Source: 630D-37 sp037478835 (GTDB taxonomy: Bacteria; Chloroflexota; Anaerolineae; Anaerolineales; Villigracilaceae). Taken from it: DNA of 64,000 nt. The translations under genes and the position numbers were made by a program. The DNA lies in the NCBI GenBank assembly GCA_037478835.1, contig JBBFLV010000005.1:124001-188000 (forward strand), in the 5' to 3' direction. The notes under the pieces are model-generated. The model saw only the letters and a list, made by a program, of their open reading frames with translations. It was not told the origin of the DNA and made no database searches. Numbering within the stretch: the first letter of the stretch is position 1; every line of letters starts with the position of its first letter. Shown here piece by piece: positions 44,070 to 53,623 of this stretch.

Positions 44070-44081
44070 TATAATTTTCAT
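44070..44081 (+). promoter_or_regulatory. Leaderless-type -10 box
   Basis: TATAAT (44070-44075) ends six bases before ATG 44082, without a ribosome-binding site. The 108-base gap after mutL holds nothing else recognised. Confidence 0.6.
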
Positions 44082-45014
44082 ATGCGCGGCATGATTATCT
44101 ACAACCCGGCGGCGGGACGGTTCCCGGTGCGCCCGTTTATTCCTGCGTTGGTGCGCCGGCTGCAACGACAGAACTGGCAGATCACGGTTGCCGAAACACT
44201 GAACGGTCGTCATACGACCCAGATAGCGCGTCAGGCCGCTTTGGAAAAATACGATACGGTGTTCGCCATCGGCGGCGATGGAACGGTGGGACTGGTGGCC
44301 GCCGGGCTGAAAGGCAGTCAGACCGCGCTAATGGTGCTTCCGGCCGGGACGAGCAACGTCTGGGCACGCGAAATGGGCTTGCGCCCTTTTACCTGGTTTT
44401 CCTGGTATGCTCTGCGGCAGAATCTGGAGATCCTGCTCCGTGCCCCTCGTCGAGCTGTGGACCTCGGCTTGTGCAACGAACTGCCCTTTCTGCTTTGGGC
44501 CGGCCTTGGCCTGGATGCACTGACCGTGCACAAACTTGAACCGCGCCGCCGCTTTTACAAATATATCTCTGTTCCCCACTATGCCGCCACCACGATCTGG
44601 AATGCCAGCTTCTGGCATGGGCTTGATTTGCAGGTATGGCACGAGGACCGACAGATCGAGGGACACTATCTGCTGGCGGTAGCGACGAACATCCGCCGTT
44701 ACATCGGAGGCTTGGCTACGCTTTCGCCACAGGCTTTCATGGACGATGGCGTGATGGACCTGTGGCTCTTCGGCGGCCACAGCCTGAGCGATGCCTTTCG
44801 TCATTTCTTTGCCCTGCTTAGCGGCCACCACCAGCATTCGACCGATGCTCTCTGCATTCCCTTTCGCCGCATCACCGTGACCTCCGAAACCCCTTTCCCG
44901 CTGCAGCTGGATGGAGAACCGGCGCTAGGCGGGCGAGAAGTCACATTGGAGGTACTTCCACAGGCATTGTGGGTTTACCTGCCGCCCCAAGGGCAGGCTC
45001 TTGTGCGTTCTTAG
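44082..45014 (+). CDS. Diacylglycerol kinase-like lipid kinase (DagK/YegS family)
   Basis: 310 residues. MIIYNPAAG at the start, AIGGDGTVGLVAAGL (GGDGT nucleotide loop, about 63-77) and LPAGTSNVWAREMG are the family catalytic motifs; the C-terminal beta domain has MDDGVMDLWLF and LQLDGEPALG. Phosphorylates diacylglycerol or a related lipid (sphingosine-like). No membrane segment. Probably expressed from a leaderless promoter. Confidence 0.92.
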   Translation: MRGMIIYNPAAGRFPVRPFIPALVRRLQRQNWQITVAETLNGRHTTQIARQAALEKYDTVFAIGGDGTVGLVAAGLKGSQTALMVLPAGTSNVWAREMGLRPFTWFSWYALRQNLEILLRAPRRAVDLGLCNELPFLLWAGLGLDALTVHKLEPRRRFYKYISVPHYAATTIWNASFWHGLDLQVWHEDRQIEGHYLLAVATNIRRYIGGLATLSPQAFMDDGVMDLWLFGGHSLSDAFRHFFALLSGHHQHSTDALCIPFRRITVTSETPFPLQLDGEPALGGREVTLEVLPQALWVYLPPQGQALVRS

Positions 45015-45196
45015 CGTTCCTGTGAAAAATCCAATGGGCACCGTTCTCACAGACCGGAACCCATGAGACCTGTAAACCCATTTGGACTCTTGTACCTCAG
45101 CAATTGCAGGCCTTTATGGGCCGGTGGCTCAGAACTCTCTTTGTGATACGTTCTCATTCCGTCTTTTCTGTTGAGCGTTTGACCATTCGCTTTCTC

Positions 45197-45270
45197 ATCC
45201 ACGGTCAACGGTCAACGATCCACCGTCTACGGTCCACGGTCCACCGTCCACCATTCACCGTCCACGGTCG
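45197..45270 (-). repeat. Heptamer repeat locus 9
   Basis: About ten degenerate units; on the minus strand they read GTGGACG, GTGAATG, GTGGACG and so on. Located between the lipid kinase gene (stop 45014) and the sensor gene start (45289). The rest of this 274-base gap shows nothing recognisable. Confidence 0.88.
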
Positions 45271-45288
45271 AATGTCTTGGGAGTCTCT

Positions 45289-48200
45289 ATGAGGCAATTT
45301 TTATCGGGCTTGCGTTTCCGTCTCTTCCTGTCCTTGATGTTAGTCACATTGCCCTTGGCGGGAGTACTGCTTTCCACATCGTGGCAATCCCTCCAGGTTC
45401 AAAAACGCCATGCGGAAGACCTGTTGCGCACTCAATTGACCACCATCTCCGTTCGCCAGGAAACCCTGCTGGATGAAACACAGCGCTATCTGGCTCAACT
45501 GGCATCGCTAGAAGCCGTTCAAAACTTTGGCGCGGCATGCGATACGTTGTTACAGCAATACTTTATTGTGCAACCGGCCTATAGCAATATGGCCGTGGTG
45601 GATATGCAGGGCAACGTCCGCTGTTCTGCGCGTCCCTTAGCAGGTCCCGTGAACGTTGCGGATACTTCCTGGTTTGGGCGTGCCCGGCGTGCGGAAGGCC
45701 TGGTGGCCGGCGATTTTCAAATCGGGCGCGTCACAGGCAAACCTACCCTCATTCTGGCCTATCCGATCACCGTTGACGGAGAAAGGCGCGGCTTCGTCAC
45801 TGCCAGCCTGAATTTGGATTGGTTGCCATCCTTGGTCAGCCGCCTTTCCCCTTCCCAAGGGGATGTGTACATGGTCTTGGATTCAGCAGGCACCGTGCTG
45901 GCAAGATGGCCCGATCCGTCCGGCTGGGTGGGCCGCCCGGCAAGAGAAGAGTCCATCGTTGCCCATGTGCTCGGCCGGCCGGTATCCGACTTGAGTGAAA
46001 TGCAAGGATTAGATGGGATACACAGGATTTACGCTTTCGCTCCCTGGCAGATCGGGACGACCACCGTCGGTTACATCGTATTGGGTTTTGAGCGAGAACG
46101 GATTTACGGGGCTGCCGAACGCCGGTTTTTCTTCACCGTCTTCTTGAGCATCGCAGTGCTTCTAACCAGCGTCATCCTAGCCTGGCCTTTGGGTCACTTT
46201 CTCTTTCTCAGGCATATCGACGATCTCAGAGAGGCCGTTCATCGCCTGGCGGAAGGAGATCTCCAGGCGCGCACTCGCTTGCCCTATGGCATTGGCGAGC
46301 TAAGTGTCCTGGCGCGCGATTTTGATAACATGGCCGGACGCTTGGAAAAAACCCTTTCCCTGCTGAATCTCGTCCTGACCAATGCCCCGATCGTGCTCTT
46401 TGCCCTGGATCGGGAAGGACGCTTTACGCTTTCACAAGGCAAGGCCTTGCAGTCTCTGGGCTTGCAACCGAATGAAGTGGTCGGGCGGCCGGCTCTTGAG
46501 CTATATGCCGACTTCCCGGAGATCGTCGAACACCTGCAAAAGGCCTTGGCCGGTGAAGAGCAGGTCTATGTAGCTCAATTGAATGGGCTTGCTTTTTTGA
46601 CCCGCTGTCTCCCGATGCCAGAGGGTGGAGTGGTGGGCATCGCTGTAGATATCAGCGAGCTGGAGCGTGCCCGCGCCCAACTAGAACTGCAGGCCATCGC
46701 TTTGCAGGAATCGGCCGATGCCATTATCATCACCGACCGCCAGGGTGTGATCCTGTGGGTGAACCGCGCCTTCACCCGGCTCAGCGGCTACACTGCCGAA
46801 GAAGCCCTTGGCCAGACCTCACGCCTGATGAAATCCGGATTACATGATGCGGACTTCTATCGGCATCTTTGGGAAACGATCCTGAGCGGCCAGGTGTGGG
46901 AGGGGGATGTGATCAACCGTCGCAAGGATGGGACCCTTTACGAGGTGAACCAGGTGATTACACCGGTGCGCACCCTTGGAGGCGAGATCACCCATTTTGT
47001 CAGCGTCCAGCGGGATATCGGGGAGCGCCGCCGCGCCGAACGCCTGGCCCAGGCCGAAGCCATGCTCACCGAAGCGCTGAGCGGCCCGCTTGAATTGCAA
47101 CCCCTCCTCGATCGTATCTTACAAGCGGCCATGCATCTCACCCCGGCCGCCGAAAAAGGCTCGATCTTGCTCCTGGGAGCCGATGATCGCCTGCACATTC
47201 GAGCCGTGCACGGTTATAACGATCCGGCGGCACTAACCTCTTCCTTTCCACTTACATTCGGCTATTCGGCCAAAGCTTTCCGTGAGCGCCGGCCGCTGCT
47301 CATTGCGGATGTCCGGGCAGATGGAGAAGTACGCTATGAAGGGCCGATCGCCGAGTTGGCCGAGATCCAAAGCGCCATCGTCGCTCCGCTAATCGCCCAT
47401 GATCGGGTGCTTGGTGTCATTTCCCTGGATAATATCAGCCGCAAAAACGCGTTCAGCGAGGCCGACTTGCAGGCCTTGAACCGTCTGGCCGGACGCGCTG
47501 CCTTGTTGATCGAAAATCTGCGCCTGATCGAGCAAACGCGCCGGCGCCTGCAACGCATCGAAGCGCTGCGCCACATCGATCAGGCAATTGCGGGCACGTT
47601 CGATCAGAAAATCTTGAGCGAGATCGTGGTTCGCGAAGTGACCCAGCAGCTGAGCGTGCACGCAGCCGGCATATGGCTGTATCAGCCTGATTTCCACGAA
47701 TTACACTTTTCCTATGGCGAAGGTTTCCAATCCCTGACCTTTTCGCAACGTGCCATCCGCTTGGGTCGCGACCTTTTGGGTGAAGCCTTGCTCAAGCAGA
47801 AAACCTTGGCCATTCAGAGTGCCGATGAAGCGCAACAAGCGATCCTCCGTCGCCTGTTTCCGGACGATGAGTTCCAGGCCGCCTACGTTGCCCCGATGAT
47901 CGCCCAAGCCGAGTTGATCGGCGTGCTGGCCGCTTTCCATCGCCGCCCCCAACCGTTTCTAGAGGGGGATATGGAAGAAAGCGAGTGGGTTGCGTTCCTC
48001 GAGGCCTTGGCCGGCCAGGCCTCCATTGCCATCCAAAACGTACGGCTCTTCCGAGATGCCCAGCGCATGGCAACGGATGTGCTCCTCGCCTATGATGCAA
48101 CGATCGAAGGCTGGTCGCGGGCATTGGAGTTTCGCGATTGCGAAACCCACGGGCACACCCAGCGCGTGTTACGCTTAACCTTACGCTTGGCCGAGGTGTT

Positions 48201-48666
48201 AGGAGTGCCCGACAAGCAATGGCCGCATATTCGTCGCGGCGTGTTGCTCCATGATATTGGCAAGATCGCCATCCCGGATGAAGTCCTGCGGAAACCCGGT
48301 TCTCTCACGCCACAGGAATGGGAGATCATGCGTCGCCACCCGCAGATCGCCTATGACATGCTGCAAGATATTGACTTCATAAAACCGGCGTTGGAAATCC
48401 CCTATTGTCATCATGAAAAATGGGATGGGAGCGGTTATCCACGCGGCTTGAAAGGCGAGCAAATTCCGCTGGCGGCGCGCATTTTCGCCGTGGTAGATGT
48501 CTGGGATGCGCTGACAAGCGATCGTCCCTATCGCAAAGCGCTTTCACCGCAAGAGGCACTGGAGTATATCCGCTCCCAATCCGGCAAGCATTTCGATCCC
48601 AGGGTGGTAGAGGCCTTCGAGAAGGTGATCCAAGAGGAGATGGCCGGTGGGAAGGAAGAGGGTTAA
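45289..48666 (+). CDS. Membrane sensor with Cache, HAMP, PAS, GAF and HD-GYP c-di-GMP phosphodiesterase domains
   Basis: 1125 residues. An N-terminal TM (about 8-28), an extracytoplasmic Cache-type sensor (about 30-275), a second TM (about 281-305) and HAMP (about 305-358) are followed by two PAS domains (about 360-470 and 475-590, the second with a PAC end), two GAF domains (about 600-755 and 775-930) and HD-GYP (about 945-1120). The output domain has LLHDIGKIAIPDEVL, MRRHPQIAYDML and HHEKWDGSGYPRGLKG, all catalytic residues present, so it should degrade cyclic-di-GMP. GGGAG precedes ATG 45289. Confidence 0.93.
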   Translation: MRQFLSGLRFRLFLSLMLVTLPLAGVLLSTSWQSLQVQKRHAEDLLRTQLTTISVRQETLLDETQRYLAQLASLEAVQNFGAACDTLLQQYFIVQPAYSNMAVVDMQGNVRCSARPLAGPVNVADTSWFGRARRAEGLVAGDFQIGRVTGKPTLILAYPITVDGERRGFVTASLNLDWLPSLVSRLSPSQGDVYMVLDSAGTVLARWPDPSGWVGRPAREESIVAHVLGRPVSDLSEMQGLDGIHRIYAFAPWQIGTTTVGYIVLGFERERIYGAAERRFFFTVFLSIAVLLTSVILAWPLGHFLFLRHIDDLREAVHRLAEGDLQARTRLPYGIGELSVLARDFDNMAGRLEKTLSLLNLVLTNAPIVLFALDREGRFTLSQGKALQSLGLQPNEVVGRPALELYADFPEIVEHLQKALAGEEQVYVAQLNGLAFLTRCLPMPEGGVVGIAVDISELERARAQLELQAIALQESADAIIITDRQGVILWVNRAFTRLSGYTAEEALGQTSRLMKSGLHDADFYRHLWETILSGQVWEGDVINRRKDGTLYEVNQVITPVRTLGGEITHFVSVQRDIGERRRAERLAQAEAMLTEALSGPLELQPLLDRILQAAMHLTPAAEKGSILLLGADDRLHIRAVHGYNDPAALTSSFPLTFGYSAKAFRERRPLLIADVRADGEVRYEGPIAELAEIQSAIVAPLIAHDRVLGVISLDNISRKNAFSEADLQALNRLAGRAALLIENLRLIEQTRRRLQRIEALRHIDQAIAGTFDQKILSEIVVREVTQQLSVHAAGIWLYQPDFHELHFSYGEGFQSLTFSQRAIRLGRDLLGEALLKQKTLAIQSADEAQQAILRRLFPDDEFQAAYVAPMIAQAELIGVLAAFHRRPQPFLEGDMEESEWVAFLEALAGQASIAIQNVRLFRDAQRMATDVLLAYDATIEGWSRALEFRDCETHGHTQRVLRLTLRLAEVLGVPDKQWPHIRRGVLLHDIGKIAIPDEVLRKPGSLTPQEWEIMRRHPQIAYDMLQDIDFIKPALEIPYCHHEKWDGSGYPRGLKGEQIPLAARIFAVVDVWDALTSDRPYRKALSPQEALEYIRSQSGKHFDPRVVEAFEKVIQEEMAGGKEEG

Positions 48667-48704
48667 TCCCTCCCTCGTGTACCCGTTAAGCGTTTCGCCT
48701 CTCG

Positions 48705-48806
48705 TTCACGGACCACCGTCCACAGTCCACCCTCCACCGTCCACCATTCACCATCTGCCGTCCACCCTCCATGATCCACCGTCCACGGTCTACGGTCCAC
48801 GGTCCC
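48705..48806 (-). repeat. Heptamer repeat locus 10 (longest)
   Basis: About fourteen degenerate units over 100 bases, reading GTGGACG, GTAGACC and variants on the minus strand. Lies between the HD-GYP gene and a TAAAAT box upstream of the FmdB-like gene, so it sits just upstream of that promoter. Confidence 0.9.
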
Positions 48807-48863
48807 CAATTACGGTAAAATAAGGATGCTTCACCGGGAATCTCTCTGGAAGGTGGTTCGCCT

Positions 48864-49265
48864 ATGCCGACCTACGATTACGTTTGCCTGAATTGCCGCA
48901 AACGCTTCGAGCTCTTTATCAGTTATGCCGAATACGGGAAACGCCCTGTGCACTGTCCGTATTGTCAGAGCGAAAATGTGCGCCGACGGATCGGCCGGGT
49001 GCGCTTGCTGCGTTCGGAGGAAAGCCGCCTAGAGGCCCTTGAGGATCTGGCCGATCCCGCCGCCCTGGAAGGATTGGAAGAAGACCCACGCGCCCTGGGA
49101 CGCATGATGCGCAAGATGGGCGAAGAGCTCGGCGAGGAATTGCCGCCGGAATTCGATGAGGTCGTGGATCGGCTGGAGGCCGGTCAAAGCCCGGAAGAGA
49201 TCGAAGCCGCACTGCCCGAACTGGCCGGAACGGGTGAAGAGGAAGACTTTTCCGGCGAGGAGTAA
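48864..49265 (+). CDS. FmdB-like zinc-ribbon protein
   Basis: 133 residues. The N-terminal zinc ribbon MPTYDYVCLNCRKRFELF with the second pair CPYCQSENV gives a four-cysteine site; the remainder is an acidic helical tail (EELGEELPPEFDEVVDRLEAG). FmdB-type proteins are often annotated as regulators, but function is mostly unproven. Precedes pheS by 21 bases in the same orientation. Confidence 0.88.
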   Translation: MPTYDYVCLNCRKRFELFISYAEYGKRPVHCPYCQSENVRRRIGRVRLLRSEESRLEALEDLADPAALEGLEEDPRALGRMMRKMGEELGEELPPEFDEVVDRLEAGQSPEEIEAALPELAGTGEEEDFSGEE

Positions 49266-49286
49266 TTGATCACACTCGGAGGTTCG

Positions 49287-50348
49287 ATGCTGGAAAATCT
49301 GGATGCAATGGAACAACAGGCCTTGCAGGAACTGGAAACCGTCCAGGATGAAGATGGGTTGGAAAACTGGCGCATTGCGCATTTGGGACGAAGTGCGCCG
49401 CTGATGCAGGTCTTTTCAACGCTGAGCACGCTGCCCAAAGAGGAGCGCCCGCGGGTGGGGCAACGTGCCAATCAGGTGAAACTGCGCTTGGAACATGCGC
49501 TGGCCGAAAAGCAGCGCGAGATTAAGCAAGCTTTGCTCGAACGTTCCCTGCAGGCCGAGCGCGTGGATGTTACATTACCGGGTCGCCGACCGGCCATTGG
49601 ACGCCTGCACCCTTCCACCCAGCAGCTGCGCCGCGTCCTGAGCATCCTGGCCGAAATGGGCTTCCAGGTCTTCACCTCGCGCGAAGTCGAAACCGATGAA
49701 TACAACTTCCAACTGCTGAATATCCCTCCGCACCATCCGGCGCGCGAGATGCAGGATACCTTCTATGTGGATGCCGGCGCTCAGGATGGGACCTACAACT
49801 GGGTCCTGCGAACCCACACTTCCCCCGGTCAGATCCACGCCATGCGCTATTTCGCTGCCCTCAACCCCCAGGACCCGCCGCCGATCCGCATTGCGCTGCC
49901 GGGGATGTGCTTCCGCTATGAGCAGATCACGGCGCGTTCGGAGATCCAGTTCCACCAGGTCGAGGGGCTGGTGGTGGGGTATAACGTTACGTTCAGCGAT
50001 CTCAAAGGCACGCTGATCGATTTTTCGCGCCGCATGTTCGGGCCCCAGGCACGGGTGCGCTTCCGCCCCTCGTACTTCCCCTTCACGGAACCCTCTGCGG
50101 AAGTGGACGTGGAATGCTTCGTATGCGGCGGGAAAGGCTGTAGCGTCTGCAAATATTCCGGCTGGCTGGAGATCCTCGGTGCCGGCATGGTTCATCCGGT
50201 CGTCCTGCAGAACGGTGGCTACGATCCACAACGCTACACCGGTTTTGCCTTCGGCATGGGGCCGGAACGTCAGTTCATGCTCCGTCACCGGGTGGAAGAT
50301 ATCCGCTCCTTCTGGAGCAACGATCTTCGCTTCCTGGAACAATTTTGA
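49287..50348 (+). CDS. pheS: Phenylalanine-tRNA ligase alpha subunit
   Basis: Charges tRNA-Phe with phenylalanine as an alpha2-beta2 enzyme. 353 residues. The coiled-coil tRNA-binding arm (about 1-85) is followed by the class II core: GRLHPSTQQLRRVLSI, LLRTHTSPGQIHAM-type motif 2 (VLRTHTSPGQIHAMRYF), CFRYEQITARSEIQFHQVEGLVV and GFAFGMGPERQFMLRH. A four-cysteine insert (CFVCGGKGCSVCKYSGW) is seen in many bacterial PheS. ATG 49287 with GGAGG is preferred to TTG 49266. Confidence 0.96.
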   Translation: MLENLDAMEQQALQELETVQDEDGLENWRIAHLGRSAPLMQVFSTLSTLPKEERPRVGQRANQVKLRLEHALAEKQREIKQALLERSLQAERVDVTLPGRRPAIGRLHPSTQQLRRVLSILAEMGFQVFTSREVETDEYNFQLLNIPPHHPAREMQDTFYVDAGAQDGTYNWVLRTHTSPGQIHAMRYFAALNPQDPPPIRIALPGMCFRYEQITARSEIQFHQVEGLVVGYNVTFSDLKGTLIDFSRRMFGPQARVRFRPSYFPFTEPSAEVDVECFVCGGKGCSVCKYSGWLEILGAGMVHPVVLQNGGYDPQRYTGFAFGMGPERQFMLRHRVEDIRSFWSNDLRFLEQF

Positions 50349-50405
50349 GGCCTCGCCCTCGCGCCGAGATAACCTGCCAAACCTTTCACCATTCTTGAGG
50401 AGAAC

Positions 50406-52949
50406 ATGAAGGTCCCTGTTTCGTGGCTTGAAGATTTCGTAGACCTAAAAGGGATTGCAATCGAGGACATTGCGCGGGCCCTGACCTTTGCCGGGTTGGA
50501 AGTAGAGGAGATCCGCTATGTCGGTCGGCCGATGCCGCCGCAGGGCGCCGTACACGAATTCAAGATCACCGGCTTGGAATGGGATCGGGAAAAGATCGTC
50601 GTGGCCGAGATCCGCGAAGTGATGCCCCATCCGAACGCTGACCGCCTGGTCTTATGCGATCTGTTCGATGGCGAGCAACGGCACACCGTCCTGACCGGCG
50701 CGCCGAACCTGTTCCCGTATAAGGGCACCGGCCCGTTTCCGCAGCCGCTCAAGGTGGCCTACGCCAAAGAGGGCGCCGTGCTCTACGATGGCCATGCCGA
50801 GGGGCAGCAGCTGATGACCCTCAAGCGCACCCGCATTCGTGGCGTTGAATCCTACTCGATGGTCTGCTCGGAGAAAGAACTGGGCATCTCCGATGACCAT
50901 GAAGGGATCATCGTGCTCGATCCGGATGCGCCAACCGGCATGCCGCTGGCCGATTACATGGGCGATGTGGTGCTCGAAGTGAGCATCTTGCCGAATATGG
51001 CACGCGCCTTGAGCATTCTAGGGGTTGCCCGTGAGCTGGCCGCGGCGCTCAACCTGCCGCTTCGCCAACCCGATCTGACCTTGCCGACTCCTTACGCCGA
51101 AGGTCGGTTGGCCGACCTGGCGGAGATCGAAATCACCGATCCCGACCTGAACCCGCGCTTTGTGCTCGGCCTGATCCGCAACGTTACCATCCGTCCCAGC
51201 CCCTACTGGGTGCAGCGACGGCTCAAGCTGGCCGGCATGCGCCCGATCAACAACATTGTGGATGCCACGAACTATACCATGCTCGAGCTCGGCGAGCCGC
51301 TCCACGCCTTTGATTACGATGTGCTCAAGCGCCGGGCCGGCGATGGCAAAGTGCGCATTATCACCCGCGCTGCGCATCCCGGCGAGCGCCTGACGACCCT
51401 GGACGGGGTCGAGCGTACGTTGCAGCCGGTGAACGTTTTGGTGTGTGATGCTCAAGGTCCGCTCTCGATTGCGGGGGTGATGGGGGGTGCCGAGTCCGAA
51501 GTCACAGAGCAGACCCGTAACGTGTTGCTCGAAGGGGCAGCGTGGAATTACATCAACATCCGCCGCACGATGCTGATGCACAACCTACCATCCGAGGCCG
51601 CGTATCGCTTCTCGCGCGGCGTCCACCCGGCTTTGGCCGAGGATGGCGTGCGGCGCGGCCTGCGCTGGATGGCGGCCTGGAGCGGAGGTCAGGTGCTGGG
51701 CGACCTGGTGGATGCCTATCCCAAGCCGCCGCGTCCGGCGCCGATCGAGATCACGCCGCAGCAGGTACGTCGGCTGCTCGGTTTCTCTCCGGATCGGCAG
51801 GAGATGCGCGCCTTGCTGGAACGCCTGCAATTCACCTGCGAAGAGGTCGGCAAAGAGGGGTTGCGCGTCCACGTGCCGCCACATCGAATGGATATCGGGG
51901 AGGGGATCATCGGCGTGGCCGATCTCTGTGAGGAGATCGCCCGTCTGTACGGTTACGATCGCATCCCGACCACCCGCCTTTCGGATACCCTGCCGCCGCA
52001 GATCGGCAACCCGGACTACGAGTGGGAGGAAGCGCTGCGCGATCTGCTGGCCAATTTAGGCTTGCAGGAGGTGATCACCTATCGCCTGACCTCGCCGGAG
52101 CGCGAGGCGCGCCTTTTGGGAACGCAGGATGAGACACAGTATATTCGCCTGATCAACCCGATCGCGCCGGAACGTCGGGTGTTGCGCCGCAATTTGCTCG
52201 TTTCGGTGCTGGAGGTCGCCGAACGGAACGCCCGTCAACGTGCGCGCCTGGCGCTTTTCGAGATCGGCCCGGTCTTTTTGCCGCGCCCCGGCGATCTGCC
52301 GCTTGAACATCCCTGGCTGGCGATCGTCATGGGTGGGGAGCGCTCGGCAGCTTCCTGGGACGGTGCGCAACCGCCCGTGTTGGACTTTTTTGACCTGAAA
52401 GGCACGCTGGAGGTGCTGCTAGAGCGCTTGGGATGTGAAGAGGTGAACTGGACGGTGGAACGCGAAGTGGCTTACCTGCATCCGGGGCGGGCGGCGCGGC
52501 TAGAGGTCCAGGGAGAGCGCTTGGGCTATGCCGGTGAATTGCATCCTTCGGTGCGGGAACGCTTGGATTGGCCCTGGCGGCATCCTCTGCTGGTCGCCGA
52601 GATCGACCTGATCGCCCTGCGCCGCTTGAGCAAAGTGCGCTTGGCGCGCCCGATCCCGGAATACCCGCCGGTACGTGAGGACCTGGCCGTGGTGGTGCCG
52701 GAAGAGATGCCGGCTGCGGAGGTGGAACGGTTGATCCGCGAGGCCGGTGGGCGCTTGCTGGCCGAAGTGCAGCTGTTTGATCTCTATCGTGGCGAACAAC
52801 TCGGCGCCGGACGCAAATCGCTGGCCTATCACCTAACCTACCAGGCGCCGGATCGCACCCTGAGCGATGACGAAGTGGCACCCATCCGTGCCCGGATCAT
52901 CCGTCGGCTGGAGGCGCAGCCCGGTGTGCAGGTGCGGCGCATGAGCTGA
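50406..52949 (+). CDS. pheT: Phenylalanine-tRNA ligase beta subunit
   Basis: 847 residues. In order: tRNA-binding EMAPII-like domain (about 42-165), B3/B4 editing domain (MRPINNIVDATNYTMLELGEPLHAFD near 275-300), B5 domain (about 440-515), core (about 525-720) and the C-terminal ferredoxin-fold anticodon-binding domain (PPVREDLAVVVPEEM to the end). GAGGAGAA precedes ATG. Forms an operon with pheS and probably the two following PII-like genes. Confidence 0.97.
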   Translation: MKVPVSWLEDFVDLKGIAIEDIARALTFAGLEVEEIRYVGRPMPPQGAVHEFKITGLEWDREKIVVAEIREVMPHPNADRLVLCDLFDGEQRHTVLTGAPNLFPYKGTGPFPQPLKVAYAKEGAVLYDGHAEGQQLMTLKRTRIRGVESYSMVCSEKELGISDDHEGIIVLDPDAPTGMPLADYMGDVVLEVSILPNMARALSILGVARELAAALNLPLRQPDLTLPTPYAEGRLADLAEIEITDPDLNPRFVLGLIRNVTIRPSPYWVQRRLKLAGMRPINNIVDATNYTMLELGEPLHAFDYDVLKRRAGDGKVRIITRAAHPGERLTTLDGVERTLQPVNVLVCDAQGPLSIAGVMGGAESEVTEQTRNVLLEGAAWNYINIRRTMLMHNLPSEAAYRFSRGVHPALAEDGVRRGLRWMAAWSGGQVLGDLVDAYPKPPRPAPIEITPQQVRRLLGFSPDRQEMRALLERLQFTCEEVGKEGLRVHVPPHRMDIGEGIIGVADLCEEIARLYGYDRIPTTRLSDTLPPQIGNPDYEWEEALRDLLANLGLQEVITYRLTSPEREARLLGTQDETQYIRLINPIAPERRVLRRNLLVSVLEVAERNARQRARLALFEIGPVFLPRPGDLPLEHPWLAIVMGGERSAASWDGAQPPVLDFFDLKGTLEVLLERLGCEEVNWTVEREVAYLHPGRAARLEVQGERLGYAGELHPSVRERLDWPWRHPLLVAEIDLIALRRLSKVRLARPIPEYPPVREDLAVVVPEEMPAAEVERLIREAGGRLLAEVQLFDLYRGEQLGAGRKSLAYHLTYQAPDRTLSDDEVAPIRARIIRRLEAQPGVQVRRMS

Positions 52950-52967
52950 GAAGCGGAGGAGGAAGAG

Positions 52968-53297
52968 ATGACCGAAAGGCTTGGAATGCTGGCCGTGATC
53001 CAGGAGCAAGACCTGGAAGAAGCGCTGCGTGCCTTGCGGCACCAGGGTCTCCCGACGTCGTTCCTCAGCAGCAGTGGTGGCTTCCTGGGACGGCGGAATG
53101 CCACCCTGCTGATCCATCTGCGGGCGGAGCAAGTGGGAAAGGCACTGCAGGCGCTGCAGGTTTCCTGCCGTCAGCGCGTGGAGTATATGACGTTGCCGGT
53201 TGAGGGTTCACCCTTTCCTGTCCCGACTTCGTTCCCCGTCACCGTTGGCGGTGCAACCGTCTTTACCCTACCCATCGAATATTTTGAGGAGTTATAG
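52968..53297 (+). CDS. DarA/PstA-type PII-like cyclic-di-AMP receptor, first copy
   Basis: 109 residues of the DUF970 PII-like family, which binds c-di-AMP as a trimer. Family marks are FLSSSGGFLGRRNATLLIHL and the C-terminal GGATVFTLPIEYFEEL; the B-loop (VEYMTLPVEGSPFPVPTSF) is full length. RRN replaces the usual KxGN. Begins 18 bases after pheT. Binding of c-di-AMP itself is inferred from the family. Confidence 0.82.
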   Translation: MTERLGMLAVIQEQDLEEALRALRHQGLPTSFLSSSGGFLGRRNATLLIHLRAEQVGKALQALQVSCRQRVEYMTLPVEGSPFPVPTSFPVTVGGATVFTLPIEYFEEL

Positions 53298-53299
53298 TC

Positions 53300-53566
53300 A
53301 TGAAGCTGATCGTGTTGATCGTGCGGGATCACGATGCCGAGCCCACGATTCAGGGCCTTACCCAGGCCGGGCACCGCGTGACGCGTATTGCCTCGACCGG
53401 CGGCTTCCTGCGCAGTGGACAGGCCACATTGCTGATAGGCGTAGACGATGCCCAGGTCGAAGCGGTGCTTTCGCTGATCCGTCGCTTGCTGCCGCGCACC
53501 GATCCGCAAACGGCGCGTGGGCTGGTCTTTGTCCTGCCGGTCGAACATTTTGAGCAGATCACGTGA
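53300..53566 (+). CDS. DarA/PstA-type PII-like protein, second copy, short
   Basis: 88 residues. MKLIVLIVRDHDAEPTIQGL and RIASTGGFLRSGQATLLIGV match the receptor family closely, but the B-loop and the GGATVF strand segment are shortened to RTDPQTARGLVFVLPVEHFEQ, and Asn of the GNxT motif is Gln (SGQATLL). Two bases after the first copy, so the pair could form hetero-trimers. The stop is followed immediately by a heptamer repeat. Confidence 0.82.
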   Translation: MKLIVLIVRDHDAEPTIQGLTQAGHRVTRIASTGGFLRSGQATLLIGVDDAQVEAVLSLIRRLLPRTDPQTARGLVFVLPVEHFEQIT

Positions 53567-53617
53567 TAGACGGTGGACCGTAGACCGTAGACCGTGGACG
53601 GTGGAATGTGGACGGTG
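53566..53617 (+). repeat. Heptamer repeat locus 11
   Basis: Starts at the last base of the second PII-like gene's stop: TAGACGG, TGGACCG, TAGACCG, TAGACCG, TGGACGG, TGGAATG, TGGACGG. Ends seven bases before the convergent panC stop. Confidence 0.9.
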
Positions 53618-53623
53618 AAGGGG

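Noticed and set aside
45104..45292. Small plus-strand open frame of 62 codons
   Set aside because: Its C-terminal half is translation of the heptamer repeat (STVHR-type residues) and it overlaps the true start of the HD-GYP gene.
48705..48806. Possible CRISPR-like array
   Set aside because: Units are seven bases with no spacers and no cas genes nearby; it is the dispersed heptamer family.
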